From the NCBI RefSeq assembly GCF_000383615.1, contig NZ_KB911595.1, positions 1 to 64,000 of the forward strand: a stretch of 64,000 nt of DNA. Reading direction: 5' to 3'. Below are positions 24,102 through 32,757 of this stretch, one piece after another; positions within the stretch are counted from its first letter, which is position 1, and each line of letters begins with the position of its first letter. The DNA is from Streptomyces canus 299MFChir4.1. GTDB taxonomy: Bacteria; Actinomycetota; Actinomycetes; Streptomycetales; Streptomycetaceae. The position numbers and the translations under genes were made by a program. The notes beneath the pieces were generated by a model that saw only the letters and a list, made by a program, of their open reading frames with translations, did no database searches and was not told where the DNA came from.

Positions 24102-25271
24102 TCAGCCGCTGCCCACGAACAGCACCAGCAGCAGCCACACCACGGGAGCCGTCGGCAACAGGGAGTCCAGGCGGTCCATGATGCCGCCGTGGCCCGGCAG
24201 CAGCGTGCCCATGTCCTTGATGCCGAGGTCCCGCTTGATCATCGACTCGCCGAGGTCACCGAGCGTCGCGCTGGCCGCGACCGCGAGCCCGAGCAGCAGG
24301 CCCTGCCACCAGACGCCGTCGTCGATCAGGAACTCCATGCACAGCGCGCCCGCGACCATCGCGAACGCCACCGCTCCGACCAGGCCCTCGCGGGTCTTGC
24401 CGGGGCTGATGCGCGGCGCGAGCTTGTGGGTGCCGAAGCGCCAGCCGACCGCGTACGCGCCGGTGTCGCTGACGACGGTCAGGAGCAGGAAGGTCAGGAC
24501 GCGTGCCGCCCCGTCCTCGGCCGTCAGCATCATCGCGACGAAGGTGGCCAGGAACGGGACGTAGAACGCCGCGAAGACGGCCGCCGTGACGTCCTTGAGG
24601 TAGCCCTCCGGCGGTTCCGTCATCCGCCAGACGAGGACCGCGAGTGCCGTGAGCGCCATGGCGACCCAGGCACCCTCCGCGCCCCGGACGTACCCCGAGA
24701 CGACCATCGCGGCCCCGCCGAGCGCCAGGGGCACGAGCGGCGCCTTGATGCCCTTGCGCTCCTCCAGCCGCTTCGTCAGCTCCCACAGCCCGACCACGAC
24801 GGCGACCGCTATCACGCCGACGAACGCGGCCTTGACGAAGAACAGCGACGCGATGATCACCACGCCGAGTCCGACGCCGACCCCTATGGCCGCACCCAGG
24901 TCCCGCCCCGCGCTCTTCTTCTGCGGCGCGGGCGCCGGCTGCGAGGAGTCGGGCATGGGCTCCGGATTCTGCTTCTGCGGCGCGGCCGGGTGGGGCTGCG
25001 CCGATGCGGTCTCTTCTCGGAACGTCTCGTCCCGGAACGTGTCGTCCCGGAACAAGGGACCGCTCAGCCGAGCGGCCCCCCGGTCGTCATCCTGGTCGTC
25101 GCCGTACCGGGGCACAGCGGGTCCGTCGGGCACGATGGGCATGGGGCGAGTGTGCTGCGCGTCATGCGCATCGTACGCGGGACCCGCCGGGGCAGCCCCC
25201 TGGACAGGCCCCTGGTCGGACGGCCCCCAGTACCCGGTGTGAGGCGGCGTCGCCCAGGAAGAGTCGTTCAT
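24102..25271 (-). CDS. cdsA: Phosphatidate cytidylyltransferase
   Basis: The 389-residue enzyme makes CDP-diacylglycerol from phosphatidate and CTP in the membrane. It has a cytoplasmic Pro/Asp-rich N-terminal extension of about 125 residues, then about eight helices and the family signature SDTGAY, KLAPRISPGKTREG, GDLGESMIKRDLGIKD and PGHGGIMDR. Its ATG shares one base with the frr stop (TGATG). It is the last gene of the frr-cdsA unit. Confidence 0.92.
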   Translation of the reverse strand: MNDSSWATPPHTGYWGPSDQGPVQGAAPAGPAYDAHDAQHTRPMPIVPDGPAVPRYGDDQDDDRGAARLSGPLFRDDTFRDETFREETASAQPHPAAPQKQNPEPMPDSSQPAPAPQKKSAGRDLGAAIGVGVGLGVVIIASLFFVKAAFVGVIAVAVVVGLWELTKRLEERKGIKAPLVPLALGGAAMVVSGYVRGAEGAWVAMALTALAVLVWRMTEPPEGYLKDVTAAVFAAFYVPFLATFVAMMLTAEDGAARVLTFLLLTVVSDTGAYAVGWRFGTHKLAPRISPGKTREGLVGAVAFAMVAGALCMEFLIDDGVWWQGLLLGLAVAASATLGDLGESMIKRDLGIKDMGTLLPGHGGIMDRLDSLLPTAPVVWLLLVLFVGSG

Positions 25272-25828
25272 CAGACCTCGAGAAGCTCCGCTTCCTTGTG
25301 CTTGAGGAGCTCGTCCACCTGGGCGACGTACTTGTGCGTCGCGTCGTCGAGCTCCTTCTCCGCACGGCGGCCCTCGTCCTCGCCGACCTCGCCGTCCTTG
25401 ACGAGCTTGTCGATCGAGTCCTTGGCCTTGCGGCGGACGGAGCGGATGGACACCCGGGAGTCCTCGGCCTTGGCCTTGGCGACCTTGATGTAGTCGCGGC
25501 GGCGCTCCTCGGTGAGCTCGGGGAACACCACGCGGATGATGTTGCCGTCGTTGCTCGGGTTGACGCCCAGGTCGGAGTCGCGGATCGCCTGTTCGATGTT
25601 GCGCAGCGCGGTCTTGTCGAACGGGGTCACCACGGCCATGCGCGGCTCCGGCACGGAGAACGAAGCCAGCTGGTTGATCGGCGTCGGCGCACCGTAGTAG
25701 TCGGCCACGATCTTGTTGAACATCGCCGGGTGCGCACGCCCGGTGCGGATCGCGGCGAAGTCCTCCTTGGCGACCACGACGGCCTTCTCCATCTTCTCCT
25801 CGGCCTCGAGGAGGGTCTCTTCGATCAC
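25271..25828 (-). CDS. frr: Ribosome recycling factor
   Basis: At 185 residues it matches RRF exactly in length. It opens VIEETLLEAEEKMEKAV and contains RTGRAHPAMF, INQLASFSVPEPR and the long helices of domain I (RRDYIKVAKAKAEDSRVSIR). It splits post-termination ribosomes together with EF-G. A GTG pair (25831/25828) follows CAGGAG; the inner one gives the canonical length. Confidence 0.95.
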   Translation of the reverse strand: MIEETLLEAEEKMEKAVVVAKEDFAAIRTGRAHPAMFNKIVADYYGAPTPINQLASFSVPEPRMAVVTPFDKTALRNIEQAIRDSDLGVNPSNDGNIIRVVFPELTEERRRDYIKVAKAKAEDSRVSIRSVRRKAKDSIDKLVKDGEVGEDEGRRAEKELDDATHKYVAQVDELLKHKEAELLEV

Positions 25829-25976
25829 CACTTGCTCCTGCGTGTCTTGAGTAGGCCCGGCTGCTGTTCCATGTGCCTGGGGGCGGCGGCCGGCTGCGTC
25901 GCGTCTTCTTCCTGCACGGTTCCCGACCGGCAGGACATTGTCCATCCCCCGGTCAGGGACCGGGTCTGTCCCCGGG

Positions 25977-26735
25977 TCAGTCCCGGCTGCCCTGCTCACC
26001 CACAAGCGTGCCGATCTTCTCACCCTTGACGGCTCGGGCGATATTTCCCTCCGCCAGGAGTTCGAACACCAGGATCGGGAGCTTGTTGTCGCGGCACAGC
26101 GTGACCGCCGTGGCGTCGGCGACCTTCAGGTCACGGGTGATGACCTCGCCGTATCCGAGGGAGTCGAACTTGACCGCGTCGGGGTTGGTCTTCGGGTCGG
26201 AGTCGTAGACCCCGTCCACGCCGTTCTTGCCCATGAGCAGCGCCTCGGCGTCGATCTCCAGGGCGCGCTGCGCGGCGGTGGTGTCGGTGGAGAAGTACGG
26301 CATGCCCATACCGGCGCCGAAGATGACGACGCGGCCCTTCTCCAGGTGGCGCACGGCGCGCAGCGGGATGTACGGCTCGGCCACCTGGCCCATGGTGATG
26401 GCGGTCTGCACCCGGCTGTCGATGCCCTCCTTCTCCAGGAAGTCCTGGAGGGCGAGGCAGTTCATCACGGTGCCCAGCATGCCCATGTAGTCCGAGCGGG
26501 CACGGTCCATGCCGCGCTGCTGGAGTTCGGCACCACGGAAGAAGTTGCCGCCGCCGATGACGACGGCGATCTCGGCGCCGTCCCGGACGACGGCGGCGAT
26601 CTCACGAGCGATCTTGTGCACCACGTCGGGGTCCACACCCAGGCCCCCGCCACCGGCGAACGCCTCTCCGGACAGCTTCAGCAGAAACCGGCCGCGTACT
26701 TTGCCGTCGTCGCTCTTCTGGGCCTTGGTGGTCAT
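25977..26735 (-). CDS. pyrH: UMP kinase
   Basis: The 252-residue amino-acid-kinase-fold enzyme phosphorylates UMP to UDP with ATP. Diagnostic blocks are LLKLSGEAFAG, VVIGGGNFFRG, DYMGMLGTVMN and KNGVDGVYDSDPK. It is in the usual tsf-pyrH-frr-cdsA order. Confidence 0.95.
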   Translation of the reverse strand: MTTKAQKSDDGKVRGRFLLKLSGEAFAGGGGLGVDPDVVHKIAREIAAVVRDGAEIAVVIGGGNFFRGAELQQRGMDRARSDYMGMLGTVMNCLALQDFLEKEGIDSRVQTAITMGQVAEPYIPLRAVRHLEKGRVVIFGAGMGMPYFSTDTTAAQRALEIDAEALLMGKNGVDGVYDSDPKTNPDAVKFDSLGYGEVITRDLKVADATAVTLCRDNKLPILVFELLAEGNIARAVKGEKIGTLVGEQGSRD

Positions 26736-26767
26736 GGGATCCCGCCTCTTTCACCTGTCGCACATAC

Positions 26768-26826
26768 GAAGAAGGCCACTGCCGGTGGGAACTGGTTCGC
26801 ATCCCATGCGCGGCAATGGCCTCCTC
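26768..26826 (-). terminator. Hairpin between tsf and pyrH
   Basis: On the minus strand GAGGAGGCCATTGCCG and CGGCAGTGGCCTTCTTC can form a long stem with G-U pairs around a loop of about 25 bases. It lies about 96 bases after the tsf stop, so it may attenuate read-through into pyrH. Confidence 0.6.
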
Positions 26827-26922
26827 GTCAGATCTGCTGTCGTCCGCCACGCGCGTGCGTGGCGGCGTACCGGACGACTGCTGTCGACCCTATCGGGCCC
26901 GCGCGTCGCTCGCGGTACGGAC

Positions 26923-27759
26923 TCAGATGCCGACCTTGATGCGCGTGAAGCGCTTCAGGGTGACACCGGCCTCGTCCAGAACCTTCTGGACCGACTTCTT
27001 GTTGTCGAGCGCGTACGGCTGACCGAGCAGCGTGGCGTCCTTGAAGAAGCCGTTGAGGCGACCCTCGACGATCTTCGGCAGGGCGGCCTCGGGCTTGCCC
27101 TCGGCGCGGGTGGTCTCCTCGGCGATGCGGCGCTCGGACTCGACGACCTCGGCCGGCACGTCCTCCTTGGAGAGGTACTTCGGCGCGAAGGCGGCGATGT
27201 GCTGGGCGACACCGCGGGCGACCTCGGCGTTCGGCTTGTCCAGCTCGACGAGGACACCGATCTGCGGGGGCAGGTCGGGCATCGTGCGGTGCATGTACGC
27301 GGTCACGAAGCCGTCGGCGAACTGCGCGAAGCGGTCCAGGACGATCTTCTCGCCGAGGTTGGCGTTGGCCTCGTCCACGAACGCCTGGACGGTCTTGCCG
27401 GCCTCGATCTCGGAGGCGAGCAGGGCCTCCAGGTCGGCCGGGGAGGTCGCGGCGACGTGCTCGGCGATCTGGTTGGCGACAGCCTGGAACTTCTCGCCCT
27501 TGGCGACGAAGTCCGTCTCGCACTTCAGCTCGACGAGGACGCCGGAGGAGTTGTCGTCGGCGATGATCGAGACCACGGCGCCGTTCTCGGCGGAGCGGCC
27601 CTCGCGCTTGGCGACGCCCTTCTGACCCTTGATCCGGAGCGCCTCGACAGCCTTCTCGACGTCGCCCGCGGCCTCGTCCAGCGCCTTCTTGCAGTCCATC
27701 ATGCCGGCGCCCGTGAGCTCACGGAGCTTCTTGACGTCGGCGGCGGTGTAGTTCGCCAT
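26923..27759 (-). CDS. tsf: Elongation factor Ts
   Basis: The 278-residue guanine-nucleotide exchange factor for EF-Tu begins MANYTAADVKKLRELTGAGM (the UBA-like domain with MDCKKAL) and contains the core motif ELKCETDFVAKGEKF. It is of the standard actinobacterial length and paired with rpsB. Confidence 0.96.
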   Translation of the reverse strand: MANYTAADVKKLRELTGAGMMDCKKALDEAAGDVEKAVEALRIKGQKGVAKREGRSAENGAVVSIIADDNSSGVLVELKCETDFVAKGEKFQAVANQIAEHVAATSPADLEALLASEIEAGKTVQAFVDEANANLGEKIVLDRFAQFADGFVTAYMHRTMPDLPPQIGVLVELDKPNAEVARGVAQHIAAFAPKYLSKEDVPAEVVESERRIAEETTRAEGKPEAALPKIVEGRLNGFFKDATLLGQPYALDNKKSVQKVLDEAGVTLKRFTRIKVGI

Positions 27760-27861
27760 GAGTCTGTGAATCTTTCTCGAAGTCTGGAAGATCGAAGATC
27801 TACGGGGTCTACGGCCCCCATACAGCCAGGGGCCGCCGACTCTCCGTCGACCTACGGGTGA

Positions 27862-27898
27862 ACGGCGGGAGCGGAGATCATGCCCCCGCTCCCGCCGT
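27862..27898 (-). terminator. rpsB-tsf intergenic hairpin
   Basis: A perfect 13-bp inverted repeat (ACGGCGGGAGCGG at 27862-27874, complement at 27886-27898) with an 11-base loop, 20 bases after the rpsB stop. It is probably a partial terminator tuning S2 against EF-Ts output. Confidence 0.75.
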
Positions 27899-27917
27899 CA
27901 CCCCTGACGCTGACGGG

Positions 27918-28838
27918 TCAGGCCTGCTCGGCGTCCGCGGCCGGAGCGGCCTCAGCGGGAGCCTCGGCAGCCGGAGCCGCCTCAGCCTCGGGGGCCTCGG
28001 CAGCGGGGGCCTCGGCAGCAGGAGCCTCGGCGGCCTCCGCGGCGGGAGCCTCCTCGGCCTTCTTCTCGCCGCCCTCGAGCAGGTCGCGCTCCCACTCGGC
28101 GAGCGGCTCGCCCGCGGCCTTCTCGCCCTTGTCACCGGTGGCGACGCGCGAGCGGCTGATGAGGCCCTCGGCGACGGCGTCGGCGATCACGCGGGTGAGC
28201 AGGGTGACGGAGCGGATCGCGTCGTCGTTGCCCGGGATCTTGTAGTCGACCTCGTCGGGGTCGCAGTTGGTGTCGAGGATGGCGACGACCGGGATGTTGA
28301 GCTTCCGGGCCTCGCCGACCGCGATGTGCTCCTTCTTGGTGTCCACGATCCAGACGGCGCTGGGCACCTTGGACATCTCGCGGATACCACCGAGGGTCTT
28401 CTCCAGCTTGGCCTTCTCGCGCGAGAGCACGAGAAGCTCCTTCTTGGTCAGACCGGAAGCGGCGACGTCCTCGAAGTCGATCTGCTCGAGCTCCTTGAGG
28501 CGCTGCAGACGCTTGTAGACGGTCGAGAAGTTGGTGAGCATGCCGCCCAGCCAGCGCTGGTTGACGTAGGGCATGCCGACGCGGGTGGCCTGCTCGGCGA
28601 TGGCCTCCTGCGCCTGCTTCTTCGTGCCGACGAACATGACCGTGCCGCCGTGGGCGACGGTCTCCTTGACGAACTCGTAGGCGCGGTCGATGTACGACAG
28701 CGACTGGAGCAGGTCGATGATGTAGATGCCGTTGCGCTCCGTGAAGATGAAGCGCTTCATCTTCGGGTTCCAACGACGGGTCTGGTGACCGAAGTGGACG
28801 CCGCTTTCCAGCAGCTCCCGCATCGTGACGACGGCCAT
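27918..28838 (-). CDS. rpsB: 30S ribosomal protein S2
   Basis: The 306-residue S2 has MRELLESGVHFGHQTRRWNP, FVGTKKQAQE and PVVAILDTNCDPDEVDY. An Ala/Glu/Pro-rich low-complexity tail of about 55 residues (repeats of EAPAAEA) extends beyond the usual 240-250 residue length, as is common in Streptomyces. The ATG at 28838 begins MAVVTM, with AAGGAGAACGG upstream. Confidence 0.96.
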   Translation of the reverse strand: MAVVTMRELLESGVHFGHQTRRWNPKMKRFIFTERNGIYIIDLLQSLSYIDRAYEFVKETVAHGGTVMFVGTKKQAQEAIAEQATRVGMPYVNQRWLGGMLTNFSTVYKRLQRLKELEQIDFEDVAASGLTKKELLVLSREKAKLEKTLGGIREMSKVPSAVWIVDTKKEHIAVGEARKLNIPVVAILDTNCDPDEVDYKIPGNDDAIRSVTLLTRVIADAVAEGLISRSRVATGDKGEKAAGEPLAEWERDLLEGGEKKAEEAPAAEAAEAPAAEAPAAEAPEAEAAPAAEAPAEAAPAADAEQA

Positions 28839-29110
28839 GGCCGTTCTCCTTGGTGTTCTCGGTTGTACCGCGGGTACCGGAGGGCACCCGCGCCTGACGC
28901 CCGCGACGCGCCTTGCCGCAAAGGACCGAGAGGCGCTGACACCGACCGCGTGACGGCGTGGTGTCGGGGCGTGCGAAGTCGACCCGGTGACCCGGATCGC
29001 CAGAAGAAGTGTACGGGACCGGCGGGGTACCGGGTGACGCCGCTGTCCACAACCCGGGAGTAGTCCACAGGGCCCGGTCATGACCGGGGCGGGTGCGGGA
29101 CGGTTTCCGC

Positions 29111-29701
29111 ATGCGAGCGAAGCGATGCGGACGACGCGAACGACGCGGTACGTGGCTGGTGCTGGGGTTTCTGCTGTTCCTGACTGCGCCGGCACCCGCG
29201 CCTGGGCAGGCCGCCCTGACACCGACGGCCACGATCACGGACGCCTCGGTGCCGGGGATCGGGCGCACCTGGCCCGTGGGCACCCGGCCGGCGGTCCTGC
29301 GCGGCTGGGAACCACCGGCGACGGTGTACGGCCGCGGCCACCGGGGCGTGGACCTGGCGGCACCTGCCGGCACCCCGGTTCGGGCGGTGGCGGCAGGCCG
29401 GGTGTCCTTCGCGGGCCGGGTGGCGGGCAAGGCGGTCGTCTCGGTGGAACTGACGGGCACAGACCTTCGCACGACCTACGAACCGGTGACGGCGTCGGTG
29501 CGGAAGGGCGACGAGGTGACGGCGGGCGAGGTGGTGGGGGTGGTGGAGCCGACGGGCTCCCACTGCCCGACCACGTGTGTGCACTGGGGTCTGCTGAGAG
29601 GCGAGACCTACCTGGACCCGCTGTCCCTGCTTCCGCCATGGCTGCTACGGAGAGGCCCGTCCAGGTTGCTCCCCGTCCTGGGGGTGCCCGTACCGACGTA
29701 G
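29111..29701 (+). CDS. Secreted M23-family (LytM-type) peptidase
   Basis: The 196-residue protein has a basic N-terminus and a hydrophobic signal segment (WLVLGFLLFLTAPAPA) ending near GQAA. The M23 domain follows: GHRGVDLAAPAGTPV supplies the HxxxD metal ligands and CVHWG the HxH-like site, where the first His is replaced by Cys-Val in VHWG. Such proteins cut peptidoglycan cross-bridges or act as non-catalytic activators. An alternative GTG start at 29093 exists. It is divergent from rpsB and convergent with the TetR gene. Confidence 0.8.
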   Translation: MRAKRCGRRERRGTWLVLGFLLFLTAPAPAPGQAALTPTATITDASVPGIGRTWPVGTRPAVLRGWEPPATVYGRGHRGVDLAAPAGTPVRAVAAGRVSFAGRVAGKAVVSVELTGTDLRTTYEPVTASVRKGDEVTAGEVVGVVEPTGSHCPTTCVHWGLLRGETYLDPLSLLPPWLLRRGPSRLLPVLGVPVPT

Positions 29702-29742
29702 TCTCCGTACCGCCTTCCAAGAGGCGTTCGGCTGCACGCGCC

Positions 29743-29793
29743 CGAGGGGCGCGCGGAACCGCGCGCCCAGCCACCACGGACCCGCACCCGACA
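29743..29793. repeat. Dispersed GC-rich intergenic repeat copy
   Basis: It contains GAGGGGCGCGCGGAACC and then GCGCGCCCAGCCACCACGG followed by ACCCGC. The second half matches the in-frame copy inside smc (61034-61058) at all but two of about 25 positions. Confidence 0.75.
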
Positions 29794-29850
29794 GCCGCCC
29801 TCACCCCCGTACGCCGACTCCGCCCTCAGTCCGGCAGACCGACCCCGCAC

Positions 29851-30441
29851 TCAGCCTCGCACGCCCCGCAGCGCCATGGAGACCGCGGCCTCGGTGATCA
29901 CCGAAGGCTCCTCCGCCGCCCCCAGCTCGATCCGCCGCACCGCCGCGTCCACCACACCCTGCACCAGCATCGCCGCCAGCCGAGGCTGCTCGTGCCCCAT
30001 CTCCGCGAGCGCCTCGACGATCATCGCGACCAGTCCGCCGTGTGCCGCGCGGATCTTCTCCCGGGCCCCCGCGTCCAGCTCGCTCGCGGAGATGGCGACG
30101 ACGGCCCGATGCCGCCGGTCCCCCACCAGCGTCAGCTGCCGTCGCACATACGCCTCGACCTTGGCCTGCGCCCCCTCCGCGGCGGCCATCGCCTGCGAGA
30201 CCTCCGCCGCCCACACCGGGAAGTCGACCTCGCACAGCTCCTCGACCACGGCGGCCCGTGACCGGAAGTACTCGTACACGGACGACCGCGCGAGCCCCGT
30301 CCGCTCGGCGAGAGCCGGGAAGGTCAGCGCCTCCGTCCCGCCCTCGGACAGCAGAGAGCGAGCCGCGTCCAGCAGGGCGGCTCGCTGCATCGACCGGTGC
30401 TCGGCCACGGAGGCCGCTCGAATCCTTGGCACGTCAACCAC
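29851..30441 (-). CDS. TetR-family transcriptional regulator
   Basis: The 196-residue protein has an N-terminal TetR helix-turn-helix (AALLDAARSLLSEGG, then LAERTGLARSSVYEYFRSR) and an all-helical ligand domain. It follows whiG on the same strand with 72 bases between. The regulated gene and inducer are unknown. The GTG start at 30441 is the outermost sensible one. Confidence 0.87.
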   Translation of the reverse strand: MVDVPRIRAASVAEHRSMQRAALLDAARSLLSEGGTEALTFPALAERTGLARSSVYEYFRSRAAVVEELCEVDFPVWAAEVSQAMAAAEGAQAKVEAYVRRQLTLVGDRRHRAVVAISASELDAGAREKIRAAHGGLVAMIVEALAEMGHEQPRLAAMLVQGVVDAAVRRIELGAAEEPSVITEAAVSMALRGVRG

Positions 30442-30513
30442 TGTACGGACGCACCACCGCGGACGGGAGTCACTCCGCCCGAGCTGCCCTCACCGGAGGG
30501 CAGCCAGGCCGGG

Positions 30514-31356
30514 TCAGCGACCGAAACCGGCCAGCTTCGCCCGCAGTTGCAGCACCGACTTGGTGTGGATCTGGCTGACCCTGCTCTCGGTCACTCCCAG
30601 CACGTTCCCGATCTCGGCGAGCGTGAGCCCCTCGTAGTAGTACAGAGTGACCACGGTCTTCTCCCGCTCGGGCAGCGTGTTGATGGCCCGCGCGAGGAAC
30701 CGTCTGAGTTCCCGGTCCTCGGCGACCTCCACGGGGTTGTCGGCGGCGGGGTCCTCCAGCGTGTCCATGAAGCTCAACCCGTCGCCGCCCTCGCCGCCGA
30801 CGTGCAGCAGTTCCTCCAGGGCCACGACGTTGGCCAGCGACAACTGACTGAAGACAGCGTGGAGATCGTCGACCGCGATCCCCAGCTCGCCGGCGACCTC
30901 CCCCTCCGTGGGCGTCCGTCGCAGCCGCGCTTCCAGCGTCGCGTACGCCCGCTCGACGTTGCGCGCCTTCTGCCGCACGGACCGCGGGATCCAGTCCAGT
31001 GCCCGCAGTTCGTCGATCATCGCGCCGCGGATCCGGGTGATCGCGTACGTCTCGAACTTGATCTCCCGGTCGACGTCGAACTTCTCGATCGCGTCGATGA
31101 GCCCGAAGACGCCCGAGGACACGAAGTCCGCCTGCTCGACGTTGGGCGGCAGACCGACGCTCACCCGTCCGGCGACGTACTTCACGAGCGGTGAGTAGTG
31201 CAGGATCAGCTGCTCGCGCAGCCGCTCGTCCCCCGTCGCCTTGTACGACCGCCACAGTTCGTCGAGCGTCGAGGGAGCGGGCGGCCGCACGCTGCCACCG
31301 TCACGGGCGGCTGGGGGGATGGCCGCCCGGTCGGACCCGGAAGTGTGCTGGGGCAT
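30514..31356 (-). CDS. whiG: Sporulation sigma factor WhiG (FliA/SigD type)
   Basis: The 280-residue sigma-28-class factor has region 2 (YSPLVKYVAGRVS; FVSSGVFGLIDAIEKFD; FETYAITRIRGAMIDELRALDW), region 3 and region 4 (LPEREKTVVTLYYYEGLTLAEIG, VTESRVSQIH). In Streptomyces WhiG commits aerial hyphae to sporulation by transcribing whiH and whiI and is held by an RsiG anti-sigma with c-di-GMP. The start MPQHTSGSDR matches the family length. It lies downstream of dprA. Confidence 0.93.
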   Translation of the reverse strand: MPQHTSGSDRAAIPPAARDGGSVRPPAPSTLDELWRSYKATGDERLREQLILHYSPLVKYVAGRVSVGLPPNVEQADFVSSGVFGLIDAIEKFDVDREIKFETYAITRIRGAMIDELRALDWIPRSVRQKARNVERAYATLEARLRRTPTEGEVAGELGIAVDDLHAVFSQLSLANVVALEELLHVGGEGGDGLSFMDTLEDPAADNPVEVAEDRELRRFLARAINTLPEREKTVVTLYYYEGLTLAEIGNVLGVTESRVSQIHTKSVLQLRAKLAGFGR

Positions 31357-31599
31357 GCGTCGCCTTGTGCCGTTCTGCCGTGAAGTACGCGATGTACGTG
31401 ATGTGCGTCGGAATCCCCGTGAGCGTAGCGTGACTGAGGAGTCGCAGTGCGCAAACAGCGGGCTCGGATTCACCCCCGGATGCGTTCCCCGGACCTCTCC
31501 CGCGAGCCGCGGCCGTCTCCCTGTGTGATCAACGGAACACCCCAACTGCGGTAATTCCCAAGGGCTTCGGGGTTCCCCCGGACGGCCGAACACGCTCCG

Positions 31600-32757
31600 T
31601 CAACACGGGGCGCGGCCACCCCGGACGGAGATCATCGCCTGGCGTGTCAACTTCCAGCCGTCGCCGTGTCGTTCGACGTAACCAAGTGCGCGGAGTTCGT
31701 ACAGTCTCGCGACGGCGTCGTCCCGCGTCGTCTGCGCACCCCGCGCGATCTCGTCCGCGCCCGCCTCCCGCCGCCCGGGCAGCGCGGACAGGACTCTTCG
31801 CGCCTCCGGGTCCAGCAGATCGCGCGGCAGCACCGGTCCGCGCCGGTCGGGGGCCAGTTCCCCCATGTCGCCGACCAGCTCCACGACTTCCGCGGCGTCC
31901 GTGACCAGCGTGGCGCCCCCGCGCAGCAGCTCGTGCACCCCGGCGGACAGGCTGCTGGTGGCCGGGCCGGGCACCCCCATCGTGTGACGGCCCAACCGCT
32001 GTGCCGCACGCGCGGTGACCAGTGAGCCGCTGCGGTGGGCGGCCTCGACCACCACGGTGCCCCGGGTGAGGGCGGCGATCACCCGGTTGCGCAGCACGAA
32101 TCTGCTGGGCGTCGGGTGATCGCCGGGCGGCAACTCCCCGATGACCAGGCCCTGTTCCGCGATTCTGGTGATCAACTGGGCGTGTCCGCGCGGATAGGGC
32201 CGGTCGACCCCGCAGGCCAGCACGGCGACGGTGGCGCCGCCGGCGCCGAGGGCACCGCGATGGGCGGCGCCGTCGACCCCGTAGGCCCCGCCCGACACGA
32301 CGACCCACCCGAGCTCGGCGAGCCCGGTGCCGAGGGTGGCGGCCATGTGGGCCCCGTACTCGGTACAGGCACGGGCTCCGACGAGGGCGACGGACCTGAG
32401 CGCCCACATTCGAAGGCTGGGCCGCCCCCGCACCCACAGTCCGATCGGCCGGGCGTCCCCGAGGCCGTCGAGCTGTCCCGGCCACTCGGCTCCCCCGGGC
32501 ACGACGAACCGGGCACCGGCCTCGTACGCGACGGCGAGATCCCGGCGCGGCTCCGCCACCTCGGCCCGGGCCCGCATCCCGCCCCAGCGCTTCTCGCTCA
32601 CCCCGGGCAACGGCTCCCCACCACCGCGCAACCGCGTGGCCACCTCCCGCACGCCCCACTCCCGGATCCACCGCCCGCCGACCTCGTCACCGGGCTCGAC
32701 GACGCGAGCGAGCAGGACACGGTCGAGCAGTTCGTCGTCGGGTTCGCCGCCGGTCAT
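31600..32757 (-). CDS. dprA: DNA-processing protein DprA
   Basis: The 385-residue protein has the Rossmann-like SMF domain (VALVGARACTEYG; SGGAYGVDGAAHRGAL; GRHTMGVPG) and a C-terminal winged helix (DDAVARLYELRALGYVE). DprA loads RecA on incoming single strands in competent bacteria; its role in Streptomyces is unclear. The ATG overlaps the comM stop as ATGA. Confidence 0.92.
   Translation of the reverse strand: MTGGEPDDELLDRVLLARVVEPGDEVGGRWIREWGVREVATRLRGGGEPLPGVSEKRWGGMRARAEVAEPRRDLAVAYEAGARFVVPGGAEWPGQLDGLGDARPIGLWVRGRPSLRMWALRSVALVGARACTEYGAHMAATLGTGLAELGWVVVSGGAYGVDGAAHRGALGAGGATVAVLACGVDRPYPRGHAQLITRIAEQGLVIGELPPGDHPTPSRFVLRNRVIAALTRGTVVVEAAHRSGSLVTARAAQRLGRHTMGVPGPATSSLSAGVHELLRGGATLVTDAAEVVELVGDMGELAPDRRGPVLPRDLLDPEARRVLSALPGRREAGADEIARGAQTTRDDAVARLYELRALGYVERHGDGWKLTRQAMISVRGGRAPC

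Noticed and set aside
27918..28080. Repeated EAPAAEA codons in rpsB as a DNA repeat element
   Set aside because: It is the low-complexity C-terminal tail common to Streptomyces S2 proteins, not a mobile repeat.
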